From Campanula takesimana (taxonomy: Eukaryota; Streptophyta; Magnoliopsida; Asterales; Campanulaceae), in contig JAOWBW010000868.1 of NCBI GenBank assembly GCA_026119855.1, positions 186,001 to 250,000 of the forward strand: DNA of 64,000 nt. Reading direction: 5' to 3'. The notes beneath the pieces are model-generated. The model did no database searches. It was not told where the DNA came from and saw nothing but the letters and a program-made list of their open reading frames with translations. This document shows, one piece after another, positions 22,688-34,358 of this stretch (its first letter is position 1; every line of letters begins with the position of its first letter). The translations under genes were made by a program, and so were the position numbers.

Positions 22688-24198
22688 TGTTGGTAGTGGT
22701 GCCCTAGGCACGTTTAATAAACGTTGTAATTGTTATCATTTATTTCATATCAATAAAGAGATGTTTTGATTATTATTGTTGTTCATGTTTACTTATAATA
22801 ATCCCCGTCCCTAGTACTTGTTAAGCACTAGTATAAAGGCTAAATGATCATGGGATGATCATGTTAGATTTATGGGTACTTGTTTGGAACAAGGTACTGG
22901 ACATGACCCGCTGTATGAGATTTATGTTATGGTCTATGTCGTACATATATCTCATATTAGTTATGTCATTTGAATCCTTAGACATGAAGTTATTATAGTC
23001 TTCCACTTGATGAACATTGTGTTTGACATATTCAAACGCTACCTTAACACGGTAGTTATAAAGGGTATGATTGGCATAATCGGATTCCCGTTGGGAAGAA
23101 TAATAAGCTAAATGGATTTGTCCCTCCACGGAGAGATGTCAAGCTTGGGCCCCTCGAAGGAATGATGTTGATGAAATGTTCGGCCGGACTCAAATGGATT
23201 GATTGGATCAACAGCATTTGAATTATCAACATATTCGGAATCGAGAAAGTATTGAACAAGACAAGTTGACTGTTTGCCCATGACTTGTGTTCAATGACAT
23301 CGTGGACAAAGGGATTGTGACATATTCTAAAGGAATGTGAACTTGTATCTAGTTATGCTATTTGGGTAGGTATGACGGTTTGCTAGAACCTAATCATATC
23401 TTATGGGATCATGTTTGAGCCTATTGCCAACTTAGTATAATCCTAGAGGGTCACACACAATAGAACGAATCTTAAATAAAAGGACTGTATTGGAATTTAG
23501 GGTCGAAGGACCTCAAGGGAATTTTTGGAATTATTCTGGGCCTCCTGGTCAACCAAGCGGGCGCTTGGATTGAACCAGGCGGGCGCCTGAATAAGCCGGA
23601 AAAGGCTTTGACCTTCTGCCCAAATGAGCGGGCGCTCGGGTGGTACCGGGCGGGCGCCTGGTCTTGCCGACAGGAAAATTACTAATTTGATTAGGAAAGG
23701 TTTTTGGCACAAGTTACCTATTTGGAATAGGTCTTAATTGTGTATAAAAACCCCAATTCGGACAGACCATATTTACTAGTGCTTTTGTGAGTCTCAAAGA
23801 GTTTGAGAGAGATTTTATTTTGTTCTAAGATATCATTGATTGAGGAACAAAATAATTCACAAATAAATTCCATATAGTTCTTTATTAAATTGTGAAAGCG
23901 TGTTTTACAATTATTGGTCTAGCAACCAAGATCGAAGAAGTTCCTTTGATATTCGTTCGAAGTGTGGATACCGCTAGAGGGTGAATTTTATCATCTTACA
24001 AAGTTCGTGATTTGTTCGTGATAAAGCTTCAAGATCTCCACCAAGACCAAAGAGAAAAATTCATAGCCATCAAGGGTTAGTTATTCCTCTATCCATCTTG
24101 TTGTATTTGATTTAATCATATGAACGGATATATGGCTTTGGGTTTCTTAAAAATTTAATTGCTATATTCCGCTGCGCATGTTACTTGGAAACCCAACA
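22688..24198 (+). repeat. Copia 5' LTR
   Basis: 1511 bp. TATAAAAA box at 23743-23750. Four CG dyads lie 80-190 bp upstream of it. Confidence 0.95.
23553..23661 (+). promoter_or_regulatory. Four CG dyads in Copia U3
   Basis: CCAAGCGGGCGCTTGG, CAGGCGGGCGCCTG, GAGCGGGCGCTC and a CCGGGCGGGCGCCTGG variant. All share the core GCGGGCGC, but the outer arms differ and still pair (CCAA/TTGG, CAG/CTG, GA/TC). The same set is in the 3' LTR at 30581-30689. Confidence 0.7.
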
Positions 24199-24199
24199 G

Positions 24200-24212
24200 T
24201 GGTATCAGAGCC
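24200..24212 (+). other. Copia primer-binding site
   Basis: TGGTATCAGAGCC, complementary to the initiator tRNA-Met 3' end, one base after the LTR. Confidence 0.92.
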
Positions 24213-25753
24213 CCGTTCATGTTGATTAATTCAATACTTTGATCATGTTATGTGTATATAAATTGTTTATGTGCCAAGCATGATATGAATATTGGATTAT
24301 ATGATGTTTATGTGTTTTGTGATTTTATGTGGTTTATTGTTTTGCAACTTTAATCGCACGATTCAATCGCAATAAAAATTATGGTGGATTATGAATTATA
24401 TCGATTATTGATTTTTGATTAGATCAAAGTTTTAATAATCGGGGGAAAAATAATTTTGAGACAAAATTTTCGAACTTTAAAATTCTACACCATTCTGACC
24501 ATTCAGGCGGGCGCTTGGTCATAACCAGGCGGGCGCTCGCTCGGCAGAATATGTTCTGATTTTGGATAAAATCTGAATATAGAATTTTCGATAAATTCAA
24601 CAAAACCAGTAACAGAACCAATCCAGACTTGCTGATCTGGAATGGGTTTTGGGTAGTTGGTTTGTGTGTGGATTTTGGGGTTTGATTTTCCTATTTGTTT
24701 TAGTCTTGTGATTCCTAGATTGGTTCAAGTTTTGGATGACTAATCTGCGTTCATCGATATTGTGTTTCCCAAAATTGATCGCAATCAAAGTTTCAAAGAT
24801 AAAACGAAGTTAGAATTATGAAGAGTTCATAATTGCTAAAATTGAGAAACAAAGTTCTTGATTCGATGATTGGAGATCCATGTGGAATTGTGAATGCAAT
24901 TGGCCTACGTTCATCGAGACCATCTATTGCTTAGTTTCGGCCACATGGACTACTTTCTTGGTTTCTTGAATTAGTGCGGGATTATGGTTGCCTAATGGCT
25001 TAGTTCGACCGCACTTCTTGTTGTCTTGATTTGGAGATAATAACCAAAGTTGAAATAGTCTCATCCTCATAATTATAGAGAAACTAATGACACATAAATA
25101 TCATGCTTAAATTAATGGAGATTAATTTAGTGGCTAAACTTGATGTGTAACATGTTTATATTATGTGCTCGAAATGTGTTATATGCTATATGTGAAGAAC
25201 CTTCATAGAAAGTTTTAAGTCCTTCATTGCCATGCCATGATTAAAACACTTGTTTATACATGTGTAATCTTGATGTGGGTTCGCCTCCGCGAAGTGCATT
25301 AATTTTATTCATGTATGAGCAAGATGAGGTTCATTAATTTAATGTGGGCTTGCCTCCGCAAGGTGCATTAAATTGAATGGTTCCTACGCGTTTAAAATGG
25401 TTGGACTTAATTAGGCGTCAAAACGGTTTTGGGCCTAGGCAAAAGATGAGATTAAACATGCTTTTTGAAATTGGATTTCTCAAAGAATCTCATAAAAAGG
25501 ATCTAAGAATCATATGGGATATGATTGACATGATTGTCTACCTAATTAATTTAGTTTTTGAGCGGTCCGCCTCCGTGGACTCAAAAGTTAAATTAAAGTT
25601 GGATCTTAGCCCGATTAAATTATATTATACATTGGATGTATATGGAGGTTATATAATTTAGTGGGAGTATTTTGTTTGAAAAATACATTATTTATCTCTT
25701 TAATGAAAAACCGGTACTTATTAAATTTTGGAAATTTTGCATATTTGTAGATA
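24213..25753 (+). other. Copia 5' leader
   Basis: Non-coding. It has two more copies of the CG dyad core at 24503-24540 (CAGGCGGGCGCTTGG, CCAGGCGGGCGCTCG), flanked by ATTCTGACC and CGGCAGAAT. Repeated GGGTTCGCCTCCGCG-type words occur near 25270-25370. Confidence 0.6.
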
Positions 25754-28700
25754 ATGACTAATAACACTCAATCAATGTCGTTGCGATCGATCCTTGAGAA
25801 GGATAAGCTCGAAGAGAATGGTACAAACTTTATGGATTGGATCCGTAGCATAAGAATCGTTCTTAGGCAAGAAGATAAGTTGTACATTCTCGATGGGCCT
25901 CTCCCCGCTGAACCACTGCCTACTGCCCCTAGGGTAGAAAGAGACAATTACAAGAAACATCGTAATGATTCTAGAGATGTAAGTTGTCTCATGCTTGCTG
26001 TTATGTGTTCAAAACTCCAACAAAGTTTGGAACATTTGGAAGCCTATGAGATAGGCGTGGAGTTGAGAACCATGTTTCAAGTGCAAGCTAGGCAAGAGAG
26101 GTACAAGACCATTGTTGCATTCACTACTTGTAAAATGAATGAAGGGCAACAAGTGAGTCCTCACTTTCTTAAAATGAAAGGTTATGTAGAGCACCTTGAG
26201 AAACTTGGCTATCCAATTCCATTGGAGCTAGCCACAGATCTCATTCTTAATTTATTGCCTAAGAGTTATAATCAGTTTGTGATGAATTATAACATGCATG
26301 GAATGGATAAGAATCTCTCTGAGTTGCATGGGATGCTCAAAACTGCAGAGATGAAAATTGTGGAGAAAGGTTCTCCCGTGCTCTTGGTTCATGATGGGAA
26401 GAAGGCTAGTGCCAAAAGAAAGGCTAAGAAAGTTGTCAAACCCAAAATAACCAAGGCAAAGGTTGCCAAGGCTTCTGAGGCAAAACCTGATTCACAAAAG
26501 GATGCAATCTATTTCCATTGTCAAGAAATTGGTCATTGGAAACGTAATTGCAAGGCTTTCTTGGAAGAGCAAAAGAAGAAGAAGAGCAGCAAGGCTGCGT
26601 CGACTTCAGGTATCTATATGATAGATATTCTCCTTTCTACCACTGATTCTTGGGTATTGGATACCGGATGTGGTTCTCACATTTGTCTAAATGTGCAGGG
26701 ACTAAAGAATAGGAGACTGCTTAAAGAAGGTGAAGTAGATCTACGTGTGGGAAATGGAGCAAGAGTTGCTGCATTAGCCGTAGGGACTTATGAAGTCACT
26801 TTACCTTCCGGATTAATTCTTGTTTTGAACAGTTGTTATTATGTTCCGGATTTAAGCAGAAATATTATTTCAATTTCTTGTTTGGATAATGAAGGTTTTA
26901 AGTTTCTTATTGAGAATAAGAAATTTTCTATTTATTTAAATGATGTGCTTTATGGTATTGCTAATTCATTTAATGGCCTTTATATCTTGGATGTCAAGAA
27001 TGAAAATAATGACAATGTCTATCATGTAAATAAGAAATCTAAACCTAATGATGTAAATCATACTTATTTGTGGCATTGCCGTCTTGGTCATATTAATGAG
27101 AAGCGTATCTCAAAGCTCCATGGGGATGGACTTTTAGGTTCATGTGACCTCGAGTCATATGACACTTGTGAGTCGTGTCTTCTTGAAAAAATGACTAAGA
27201 CACCTTTTACCAAGCTAGGTGAAAGGGCAAGCGACTTATTGGGGTTGATACATTCCGATGTATGCGGACCATTAAGTAGCAATGCTAGGGGAGGATTTCA
27301 ATACTTCATAACTTTCACTGATGATTATAGTAGATTTGGGTATGTTTACCTAATGAAACATAAAAGTGAAGCATTTGAGATATTTAGAATATTTCAAAAT
27401 GAAGTAGAAAAACAAATTGGCAAAAGTATTAAGGCACTTCGATCATATCGTGGTGGAGAATACTTGAGTCAAGAATTTGATGATCATCTAAAGAATTGTG
27501 GAATAGTTTCACAATTGACTCCACCCGGAACGCCACAATGGAATGGTGTGTCCGAGAGGAGAAATCGGACTTTGTTAGACATGGTTCGATCAATGATGAG
27601 TCAAGTTGATCTTCCAATATCCTTTTGGAGTTATGCCCTAGAAACCGCTGCTTTCACACTAAATCGTGTTCCAACTAAATCGGTTCAAAAGACTCCATAT
27701 GAGATGTGGAGCGGAAAGAAAACTTGTTTATCTTTCATGAAGATTTGGGGTTGTGAAGCTTTTGTCAAAAGACTTGTCTCAGACAAACTTGCACACAAAT
27801 CTGATAAATGTATTTTCGTGGGATATCCTAAGGAAACTAGAGGATATTACTTTTACAACCGTAAGGACAACAAAGTGTTTGTTGCCCGAACTGGTGTCTT
27901 TCTAGAGAAAGAGTTTCTCTCCAAAGAAATCAGTGTGAGTAAAATAAATCTTGAAGAAATTCGAGACCTAGAAAATAACATTGAACCAATAGTTGAACAA
28001 GAACAAGAACCACAAGGAGTTGTGGAACCTGTTCAAAATACGCAAGCAACTCGCAGATCTAGTAGGTTACGATCCGAGCCCGAGAGATATGGATTTCTCG
28101 TAACGGATAGTAATGAGGTAGAAATCATTGAGAATGATGAACCGTCAACCTACCAAGAGGCGATGTCTTCTCCTGATTCGGACAAGTGGCTTGGAGCCAT
28201 GGAATCCGAATTGCAATCCATGCAAGACAATCAAGTTTGGAATTTGATTGATGCACCCGAAGGTGTAAAAACCATAGGATGCAAATGGGTCTTCAAGAAG
28301 AAGACTGACATGGATGGGAAGGTGCATACTTACAAAGCTAGGCTTGTAGCGAAAGGTTATAGGCAAGTTCATGGTATTGACTATGATGAGACCTTTTCAC
28401 CCGTAGCAATGATCAAGTGTATAAGAATTTTGCTTGCCATTGCCGCATATCATGACTATGAAATATGGCAGATGGACGTCAAAACCGCTTTCCTGAATGG
28501 AAAACTTCAAGAGGATGTGTATATGACACAACCAGAAGGTTTTGAACAAGATTCTAAGGTATGCAAATTGCAGAGATCCATCTATGGATTGAAGCAAGCC
28601 TCTAGGAGTTGGAATCTCCGTTTTGATGAATCTGTCAAAGAGTTTGGTTTCATCAAGAACGAAGATGAGCCTTGTGTATACAAGAATATTAGTGGGAGCA

Positions 28701-29590
28701 TAGTGCTATTCCTTGTTTTATACGTGGATGACATATTGCTCATTGGAAACGACATTCTTACACTTCAGTCTGTGAAGACTTGGTTAGGAAAGTGTTTTGC
28801 AATGAAAGATATGGGTATTCTTGGCATTAAGTTCTATAGAGATAGATCAAGGAGGCTACTTGGTTTAAGCCAAAGTACATACATTGACAAGGTCATTAGA
28901 AGATTCCGTATGGAAAATTCTAAGAGAGGGACCTTGCCCATGCTACATGGAGTTTCTCTAAGCAAGACTCAATGTCCTAAGACAAACGATGAGCGTGAGA
29001 AAATGAATGATGTTCCATATGCTTCGGCAATTGGGTCCATCATGTATGCCATGATTTGTACTAGGCCGGATGTATCTTATGCTTTGAGCATGACAAGTAG
29101 ATACCAATCCGACCCTGGCGAAAATCACTGGATAGCTGTAAAAGCGATTCTTAAGTACTTGAGAAGAACTAAAGACTCCTTTTTGGTCTATGGAGGAATG
29201 GAAGATGATCTCGTTGTAAATGCTTACACGGATGCAAGCTTCCAAACCGACAAAGATGATAGCCGATCGCAATCGGGTTTTGTGTTTATGTTAAATGGTG
29301 GAGCTGTAAGCTGGAAGAGTTCCAAGCAAAGTACAACCGCTGATTCTACAACAGAAGCTAAGTATATTGCTGCATCGGATGCTGCAAAGGAAGCTGTTTG
29401 GATTAAGAAGTTCATAACTGAACTTGAAGTGGTTCCTAGTATTGCTAATCCAATAGACCTTTATTGCGATAATAATGGTGCTATTGCTCAAGCAAAGGAA
29501 CCAAGAGCACATCAAAAATCCAAACACATACTTAGGCGTTTTCATATCATTCGAGAGATCGTTGATAGGGGAGACGTAAATATATGCTGA
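25754..29590 (+). CDS. Copia gag-pol polyprotein, C-terminally truncated
   Basis: An open frame of 1278 residues from the ATG at 25754. Order: gag with a zinc knuckle at 253-266 (YFHCQEIGHWKRNC); protease with DTGCG at 303; integrase with its HHCC finger, then the DDE core; RT with YVDD at 990-993; RNase H with TEAKYIA; then the KSKHI tail. Three changes look damaging. The first knuckle Cys is Tyr253. The second catalytic Asp of integrase is Tyr565 (LRSYRGGEY instead of LRSDRGGEY). A TGA at 29588-29590, probably from CGA, removes the usual C-terminal DPLTKGLP segment, which is still readable just downstream. RT appears intact. The lineage within Copia is unresolved. Confidence 0.93.
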   Translation: MTNNTQSMSLRSILEKDKLEENGTNFMDWIRSIRIVLRQEDKLYILDGPLPAEPLPTAPRVERDNYKKHRNDSRDVSCLMLAVMCSKLQQSLEHLEAYEIGVELRTMFQVQARQERYKTIVAFTTCKMNEGQQVSPHFLKMKGYVEHLEKLGYPIPLELATDLILNLLPKSYNQFVMNYNMHGMDKNLSELHGMLKTAEMKIVEKGSPVLLVHDGKKASAKRKAKKVVKPKITKAKVAKASEAKPDSQKDAIYFHCQEIGHWKRNCKAFLEEQKKKKSSKAASTSGIYMIDILLSTTDSWVLDTGCGSHICLNVQGLKNRRLLKEGEVDLRVGNGARVAALAVGTYEVTLPSGLILVLNSCYYVPDLSRNIISISCLDNEGFKFLIENKKFSIYLNDVLYGIANSFNGLYILDVKNENNDNVYHVNKKSKPNDVNHTYLWHCRLGHINEKRISKLHGDGLLGSCDLESYDTCESCLLEKMTKTPFTKLGERASDLLGLIHSDVCGPLSSNARGGFQYFITFTDDYSRFGYVYLMKHKSEAFEIFRIFQNEVEKQIGKSIKALRSYRGGEYLSQEFDDHLKNCGIVSQLTPPGTPQWNGVSERRNRTLLDMVRSMMSQVDLPISFWSYALETAAFTLNRVPTKSVQKTPYEMWSGKKTCLSFMKIWGCEAFVKRLVSDKLAHKSDKCIFVGYPKETRGYYFYNRKDNKVFVARTGVFLEKEFLSKEISVSKINLEEIRDLENNIEPIVEQEQEPQGVVEPVQNTQATRRSSRLRSEPERYGFLVTDSNEVEIIENDEPSTYQEAMSSPDSDKWLGAMESELQSMQDNQVWNLIDAPEGVKTIGCKWVFKKKTDMDGKVHTYKARLVAKGYRQVHGIDYDETFSPVAMIKCIRILLAIAAYHDYEIWQMDVKTAFLNGKLQEDVYMTQPEGFEQDSKVCKLQRSIYGLKQASRSWNLRFDESVKEFGFIKNEDEPCVYKNISGSIVLFLVLYVDDILLIGNDILTLQSVKTWLGKCFAMKDMGILGIKFYRDRSRRLLGLSQSTYIDKVIRRFRMENSKRGTLPMLHGVSLSKTQCPKTNDEREKMNDVPYASAIGSIMYAMICTRPDVSYALSMTSRYQSDPGENHWIAVKAILKYLRRTKDSFLVYGGMEDDLVVNAYTDASFQTDKDDSRSQSGFVFMLNGGAVSWKSSKQSTTADSTTEAKYIAASDAAKEAVWIKKFITELEVVPSIANPIDLYCDNNGAIAQAKEPRAHQKSKHILRRFHIIREIVDRGDVNIC

Positions 29591-29700
29591 GTACCTACTG
29601 ATGACAATGTTGCGGACCCGCTAACAAAGGGACTTCCACAAGCTAAACATGATGGTCATGTTAGGTCCATGGGTATTAGATACATGGGAGATTGGGCCTA

Positions 29701-29715
29701 GGGTAAGTGGGAGAT
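29701..29715 (+). other. Copia polypurine tract
   Basis: GGGTAAGTGGGAGAT abuts the 3' LTR start. Confidence 0.85.
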
Positions 29716-31226
29716 TGTTGGTAGTGGTGCCCTTGGCACGTTTAATAAACGTTGTAATTGTTATCATTTATTTCATATCAATAAAGAGATGTTTTGATTA
29801 TTATTGTTGTTCATGTTTACTTATAATAATCCCCGTCCCTAGTACTTGTTAAGCACTAGTATAAAGGCTAAATGATCATGAGATGATCATGTTAGATTTA
29901 TGGGTACTTGTTTGGAACAAGGTACTGGACATGACCCGCTGTATGAGATTTATGTCATGGTCTATGTCGTACATATATCTCATATTAGTTATGTCATTTG
30001 AATCCTTATACATGAAGTTATTATAGTCTTTTACTTGATGAACATTGTGTTTGACATATTCAAACGCTACCTTAACACGGTAGTTATAAAGGGTATGATT
30101 GGCATAATCGGATTCCCGTTGGGAAGAATAATAAGCTAAATGGATTTGTCCCTCCACGGAGAGATGTCAAGCTTGGGCCCCTCGAAGGAATGATGTTGAT
30201 GAAATGTTCGGCCGGACTCAAATGGATTGATTGGATCAACAGCATTTGAATTATCAACATATTCGGAATCGAGAAAGTATTGAACAAGACAAGTTGACTG
30301 TTTGACCATGACTTGTGTTCAATGACATCGTGGACAAAGGGATTGTGACATATTCTAAAGGAATGCGAACTTGTATCTAGTTATGCTATTTGGGTAGGTA
30401 TGACGGTTTGCTAGAACCTAATCATATCTTATGGGATCATGTTTGAGCACATTGCCAACTTAGTATAATCCTAGAGGGTCACACACAATAGAACGAATCT
30501 TAAATAAAAGGACTATATTGGAATTTAGGGTCGAAGGACCTCAAGGGAATTTCTGGAATTATTCTGGGCCTCCTGGTCAACCAAGCGGGCGCTTGGGTTG
30601 AACCAGGCGGGCGCCTGAATAAGCCAGAAAAGGCCTTGACCTTCTGCCCAAATGAGCGGGCGCTCGGGTGGTACCGGGCGGGCGCCTGGTCTTGCCGACA
30701 GGAAAATTCCTAATTTGATTAGGAGAGGTTTTTGGCACAAGTTACCTATTTGGAATAGGTCTTAATTGTGTATAAAAACCCCAATTCGGCCAGACCATAT
30801 TTACTAGTGCTTTTGTGAGTCTCAAAGAGTTTGAGAGAGATTTTATTTTGTTCTAAGATATCATTGATTGAGGAACAAAATAATTCACAAATAAATTCCA
30901 TATAGTTCTTTATTAAATTGTGAAAGCGTGTTTTACAATTATTGGTCTAGCAACCAAGATCGAAGAAGTTCCTTTGATATTCGTTCGAAGTGTGGATACC
31001 GCTAGAGGGTGAATTTTATCATCTTACAAAGTTCGTGATTTGTTCGTGATAAAGCTTCAAGATCTCCACCAAGACCGAAGAGAAAAATTCATAGCCATCA
31101 AGGGTTAGTTATTCCTCTATTCATCTTGTTGTATTTGATTTAATCATATGAACGGATCTATGGCTTTGGGTTTCTTAAAAATTTAATTGCTATATTCCGC
31201 TGCGCATGTTACTTGGAAACCCAACA
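29716..31226 (+). repeat. Copia 3' LTR
   Basis: 1511 bp, the same length as the 5' LTR. TATA box at 30771-30778 and U3 dyads at 30581-30689. Confidence 0.95.
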
Positions 31227-31231
31227 GATCC

Positions 31232-33318
31232 CACAAGCTCGTATTAACTCCATCGAGTATGTCAAAGAGACTGATCTTATTGGTGGAAAACGGACCAAGT
31301 ATGGGGATGCTAAGTCTTTGAACATGATGAAAAAGATGAATTTCTTGCCCATATTGGGGCTTAGAAAAGAACAGAAAGGTCGCACTGATATCATCAAAGA
31401 TGATGCTCCTGCTGTTATCCCTCCTTTTAGTCTTGGTTACAAATCGACACCTGCTGAAATCGCCATGGTAATGCATCAGAAGAGGGAGAAACAAGCTGTT
31501 ATTAAGAAGGGAATGACCTACGAACTCCCGCCACTCCGTCCCTATGAGAAAACTCTGAATGGTTATTTTGTGTGCAAAGGTGAAGAAATTGCTTATATCC
31601 TTTTCCCAGAGCCGTGGGTTAGCACTGATGGAAAGCCCCACTCTGGTTGGGATATATTCGACGACGTTCAGCTGATTGACGAGAACTTTGACTTAGAAGG
31701 CTCCTATAAGCAGCCCGATCCCATGACTCCATGGAAAATTGATGAGGAAGACGAGGTCTTCTCTCTATTCAAGGGACTCGATCTCGTAGAAGGTCTTATT
31801 GCTGTGATTGGGAATGCTAATAATGAAGTCTACGACCCAGCTAAGCACCTCAAGCCTGCACTGGCGCCACTTACTAACTGGCGCATGACCAATGGCCCGC
31901 TCGCTACTGTGGATGTGCTCGTGGAGCATTTCGGATATGATCGCTCTACTTCCCCTGCTTTTGAACCCTTTGTACTCTCTGCTCTTGTTCCCGGGACTCC
32001 GGATGAGGACCTCACTGTCGAGGACCTCGACGCAGTCGTTGAGCTTGTACTCCCTTTTGTCTTGAATGAAATTTCCCCTATTTTTGCTTACTCCTTGGTT
32101 GCCAATATTTTAAATGATAATTTAACAAGAAAAAATTTAACATCAAAAGAAGTTAATAATGAATCTTTAAAAGATATAAGCAAAGATGAAAGAGATTATT
32201 TAATTGAAGTAAACAGGTTAGCATAACAGCGTGGGGAACGAAAGTTAGAGGCCTGTGGGGAAGACTTGTCCACCATCAATCTGGGGCTGAACGAGGAGGT
32301 CAAAGAAATGAAAATTGGAAGCTTCATGCAAGGAACAGACAGAGAACGATTGATCAATTTTCTCAAAGAGTTTGTGGATGTATTTGTATGGTCATACGAA
32401 GATATGCTTTATTTAGATCTAACGATTGTGGAGCACCGAATTCCTACCTTTCCTGGTGCCAAGCCGGTCAAGCAGAAATTGCACAGAATTAAGCCTCAGT
32501 GGGCCCTCCAAGTAAAAGAAGAAATTAAGAGGTTGCTGCAAGTGGGTTTTATCCGGGTTGTGGAGTATCCCTAGTGGTTGTCCAACATGGTCACGGTCGA
32601 AAAGGAAAACGGCAAGGTCTGAATATGTGTTGATTTTCGAGACCTCAATAAAGCTTGTCCAAAGGATGACTTCCCGCTGCCTAACATTGACATCTTGGTC
32701 GATTCAGTTTCAATGCACATAGTCAAGTCTTTTGTTGACGGTACGGCAGGTTATAATCAGATTAAGATGGCTATTGAGGATCAAGAGAAAACCTCATTTA
32801 TCACCCCATGGGGAACTTTCTGTTACACAGTGATGCCATTCAGCCTTAAGAATGCCGGAACTACTTATCAGCAGGGCGCCACCACCCTCTTCCATGACAT
32901 GATCCATAAGGAGCTTGAAATCTATGTCGACGACATGATTGTGCATTCAGTCAAAGAAGACACTCAACATCTGGTTGATCTCAAAAAATTCTTTGAAAGA
33001 CTTTGTAAGTATCATATGAAGCTCAATCCTGCTAAGTGCACCTTTGCTACTACTCGAGGCAAAGTTCTAGGGTTCCTAGTAACAGAAAAGGGAATAGAAA
33101 TTGACCCCGACAAAGTGAAGGCCATCATGAAAATGCCTCAACCCAGAACTCAAAAAGAAGTGAATGGTTTCTTGGGAAGAATTCAGTACATTAGCAGATT
33201 CATACGGCTGTTGACCATGATGTGTGAGCCGCTCTTTAAGCTTCTTAAGAAAGATACCGATCGTTCATGGGACGAAGAATGCCAAATTTCTTTTGAAAAG
33301 TTCAAAGAATACCATTAA
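31232..33318 (+). pseudogene. Tat-0 pol: linker region and reverse transcriptase
   Basis: It follows directly from the interrupted protease. One frame is kept throughout, with a TAA at 32224-32226, a TAG at 32572-32574 and a TGA near 32632. The first 330 codons are the protease-RT linker typical of this group (LGYKSTP; RPYEKTLNGYFV; FPEPWV). RT then runs from about 32290, with KPVKQKL, a fingers region, TPWGTFCYTVMPF and an intact catalytic YVDDMIVHS near 32925. The sequence stops at KFKEY, before the connection domain and RNase H, where it meets the Copia fragment. Confidence 0.88.
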
Positions 33319-34358
33319 GCATAAACACAAATCCAGATTGCGATCTTGAATCATCCTTGTCGGTTTGGAAGCTTACATCCGTGTAACCATTTACGACGAG
33401 ATCATCTTCCATACCTCCATATATCAAGAACAAGTGTTTAGTCCTTCGCAAGTACTTAAGAATTGTCTTGACAGCAATCCAGTGACTCTCACCAGAATCC
33501 GATTGGTATCTACTCGTCATGCTCAAAGTATAAGAGACATCGGGTCTAGTGTAGGGATGGCCAAACCGGACCGGAACCGGAAAACCGGACCGGAACCGGA
33601 CCGGAAAAGCCCGGAACCGGAGCAAACCGGGGAGTAAACCGGAACCGGAGTAACCGGAACCGTGGTAAGCGCGGGCCGGTTCAGGGTCACATATATGGCG
33701 AACCGGAACCGGACCGGAACCGGATCGGCATTTCCATTAAAAAAAAATAAAAATCCTTTATTTTTCAATAAATTTTAACATGTTTATTCATTAGTGTATT
33801 ATAAAATAAAAATCTCTTGTCTTTTAATAAATTTTAACATGTTTATTCATTATTGTATGATAAAAATAAAATAAAAAAAGGTAGCGTGGACTGAACCGGA
33901 ACCGGACCGGAACCGTACCGGAACCGGATTGTGATGACCGGAACCGGAACCGGTGTAAGCGCGGGCCGGTTCAGGGTCACATATATGCCGAACCGGAACC
34001 GGCGGTTCCGAACCGGAACCGGGCCCGGAACCGGTTTTGGTCATCCCTAGTCTAGTGTATATCATGACATACATGATGAAGCTAAACTCTTTGACCGATT
34101 CATCAAATCAAAGATTCCAACTCCTAGAGGCTTGCTTCAATCCATAGATGGATCTTTGCAACTTGAATACTTTGTTAGAATTTTCTGGATTTACAAAACC
34201 TTCAGGTTGTGTCATATACACATCCTCAAGTAAGTTCCCGTTAAGGAACACTGTTTTGACATCCATTTGCCATATCTCATAGTCATAATATGCGGCTACG
34301 CCAATTAAAATCCTTATAGACTTGAACATTGCTACGGGTGAAAGGGTTTCATCATAGT
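33319..34358 (-). pseudogene. Copia pol fragment (RT and RNase H parts)
   Basis: On the minus strand, the pieces are YNYDETLSPV...QASRSWNL (34358-34090) and, beyond an internal deletion, RPDVSYTLSM...SQSGFVFML (33545-33319). They correspond to residues from about 877 to 1177 of the Copia polyprotein, but are clearly diverged from it. The segment with the YVDD box is missing. The break joins sequences sharing CATCA, which suggests microhomology-mediated deletion. No LTR accompanies the fragment. It is split by the hAT MITE and ended by the Tat-2 LTR. Confidence 0.85.
33552..34049. mobile_element. hAT-type MITE
   Basis: 498 bp with perfect 8-bp duplications GTCTAGTG (33544-33551 and 34050-34057). 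Termini are TAGGGATGGCCAAACCGG and the inverse of CCGGTTTTGGTCATCCCTA. The subterminal parts are packed with CCGGAACCGG repeats in both orientations. No transposase. Confidence 0.92.

Larger units (their letters stand above)
22688..31226 (+). mobile_element. Complete Ty1/Copia element
   Basis: TSD GATCC (22683-22687 and 31227-31231). Both LTRs are 1511 bp and differ at roughly 20 positions by eye, about 1.3%. They begin TGTTGGTAG and end AAACCCAACA. The order is LTR, initiator-Met PBS, a 1.5-kb leader, one gag-pol ORF, PPT, LTR. It is among the youngest layers. The ORF nevertheless carries damaging changes, so movement was probably in trans or the damage came later. Confidence 0.95.
10381..33318 (+). 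mobile_element. Tat-0: old Tat-lineage Ty3/Gypsy element, 3' part missing
   Basis: Its own parts are the 5' LTR (10381-12932 plus 17424-17570), PBS (17571-17590), gag, protease (to 22687) and linker-RT (31232-33318). Three later insertions interrupt it at 12933-17418, 18786-20163 and 22688-31226. At 33318 the RT passes directly into a Copia fragment. RNase H, integrase and the 3' LTR are not in the window, so its right flank and TSD cannot be checked. Every coding part has several stops or frameshifts, fitting its place as the oldest layer. Confidence 0.85.
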
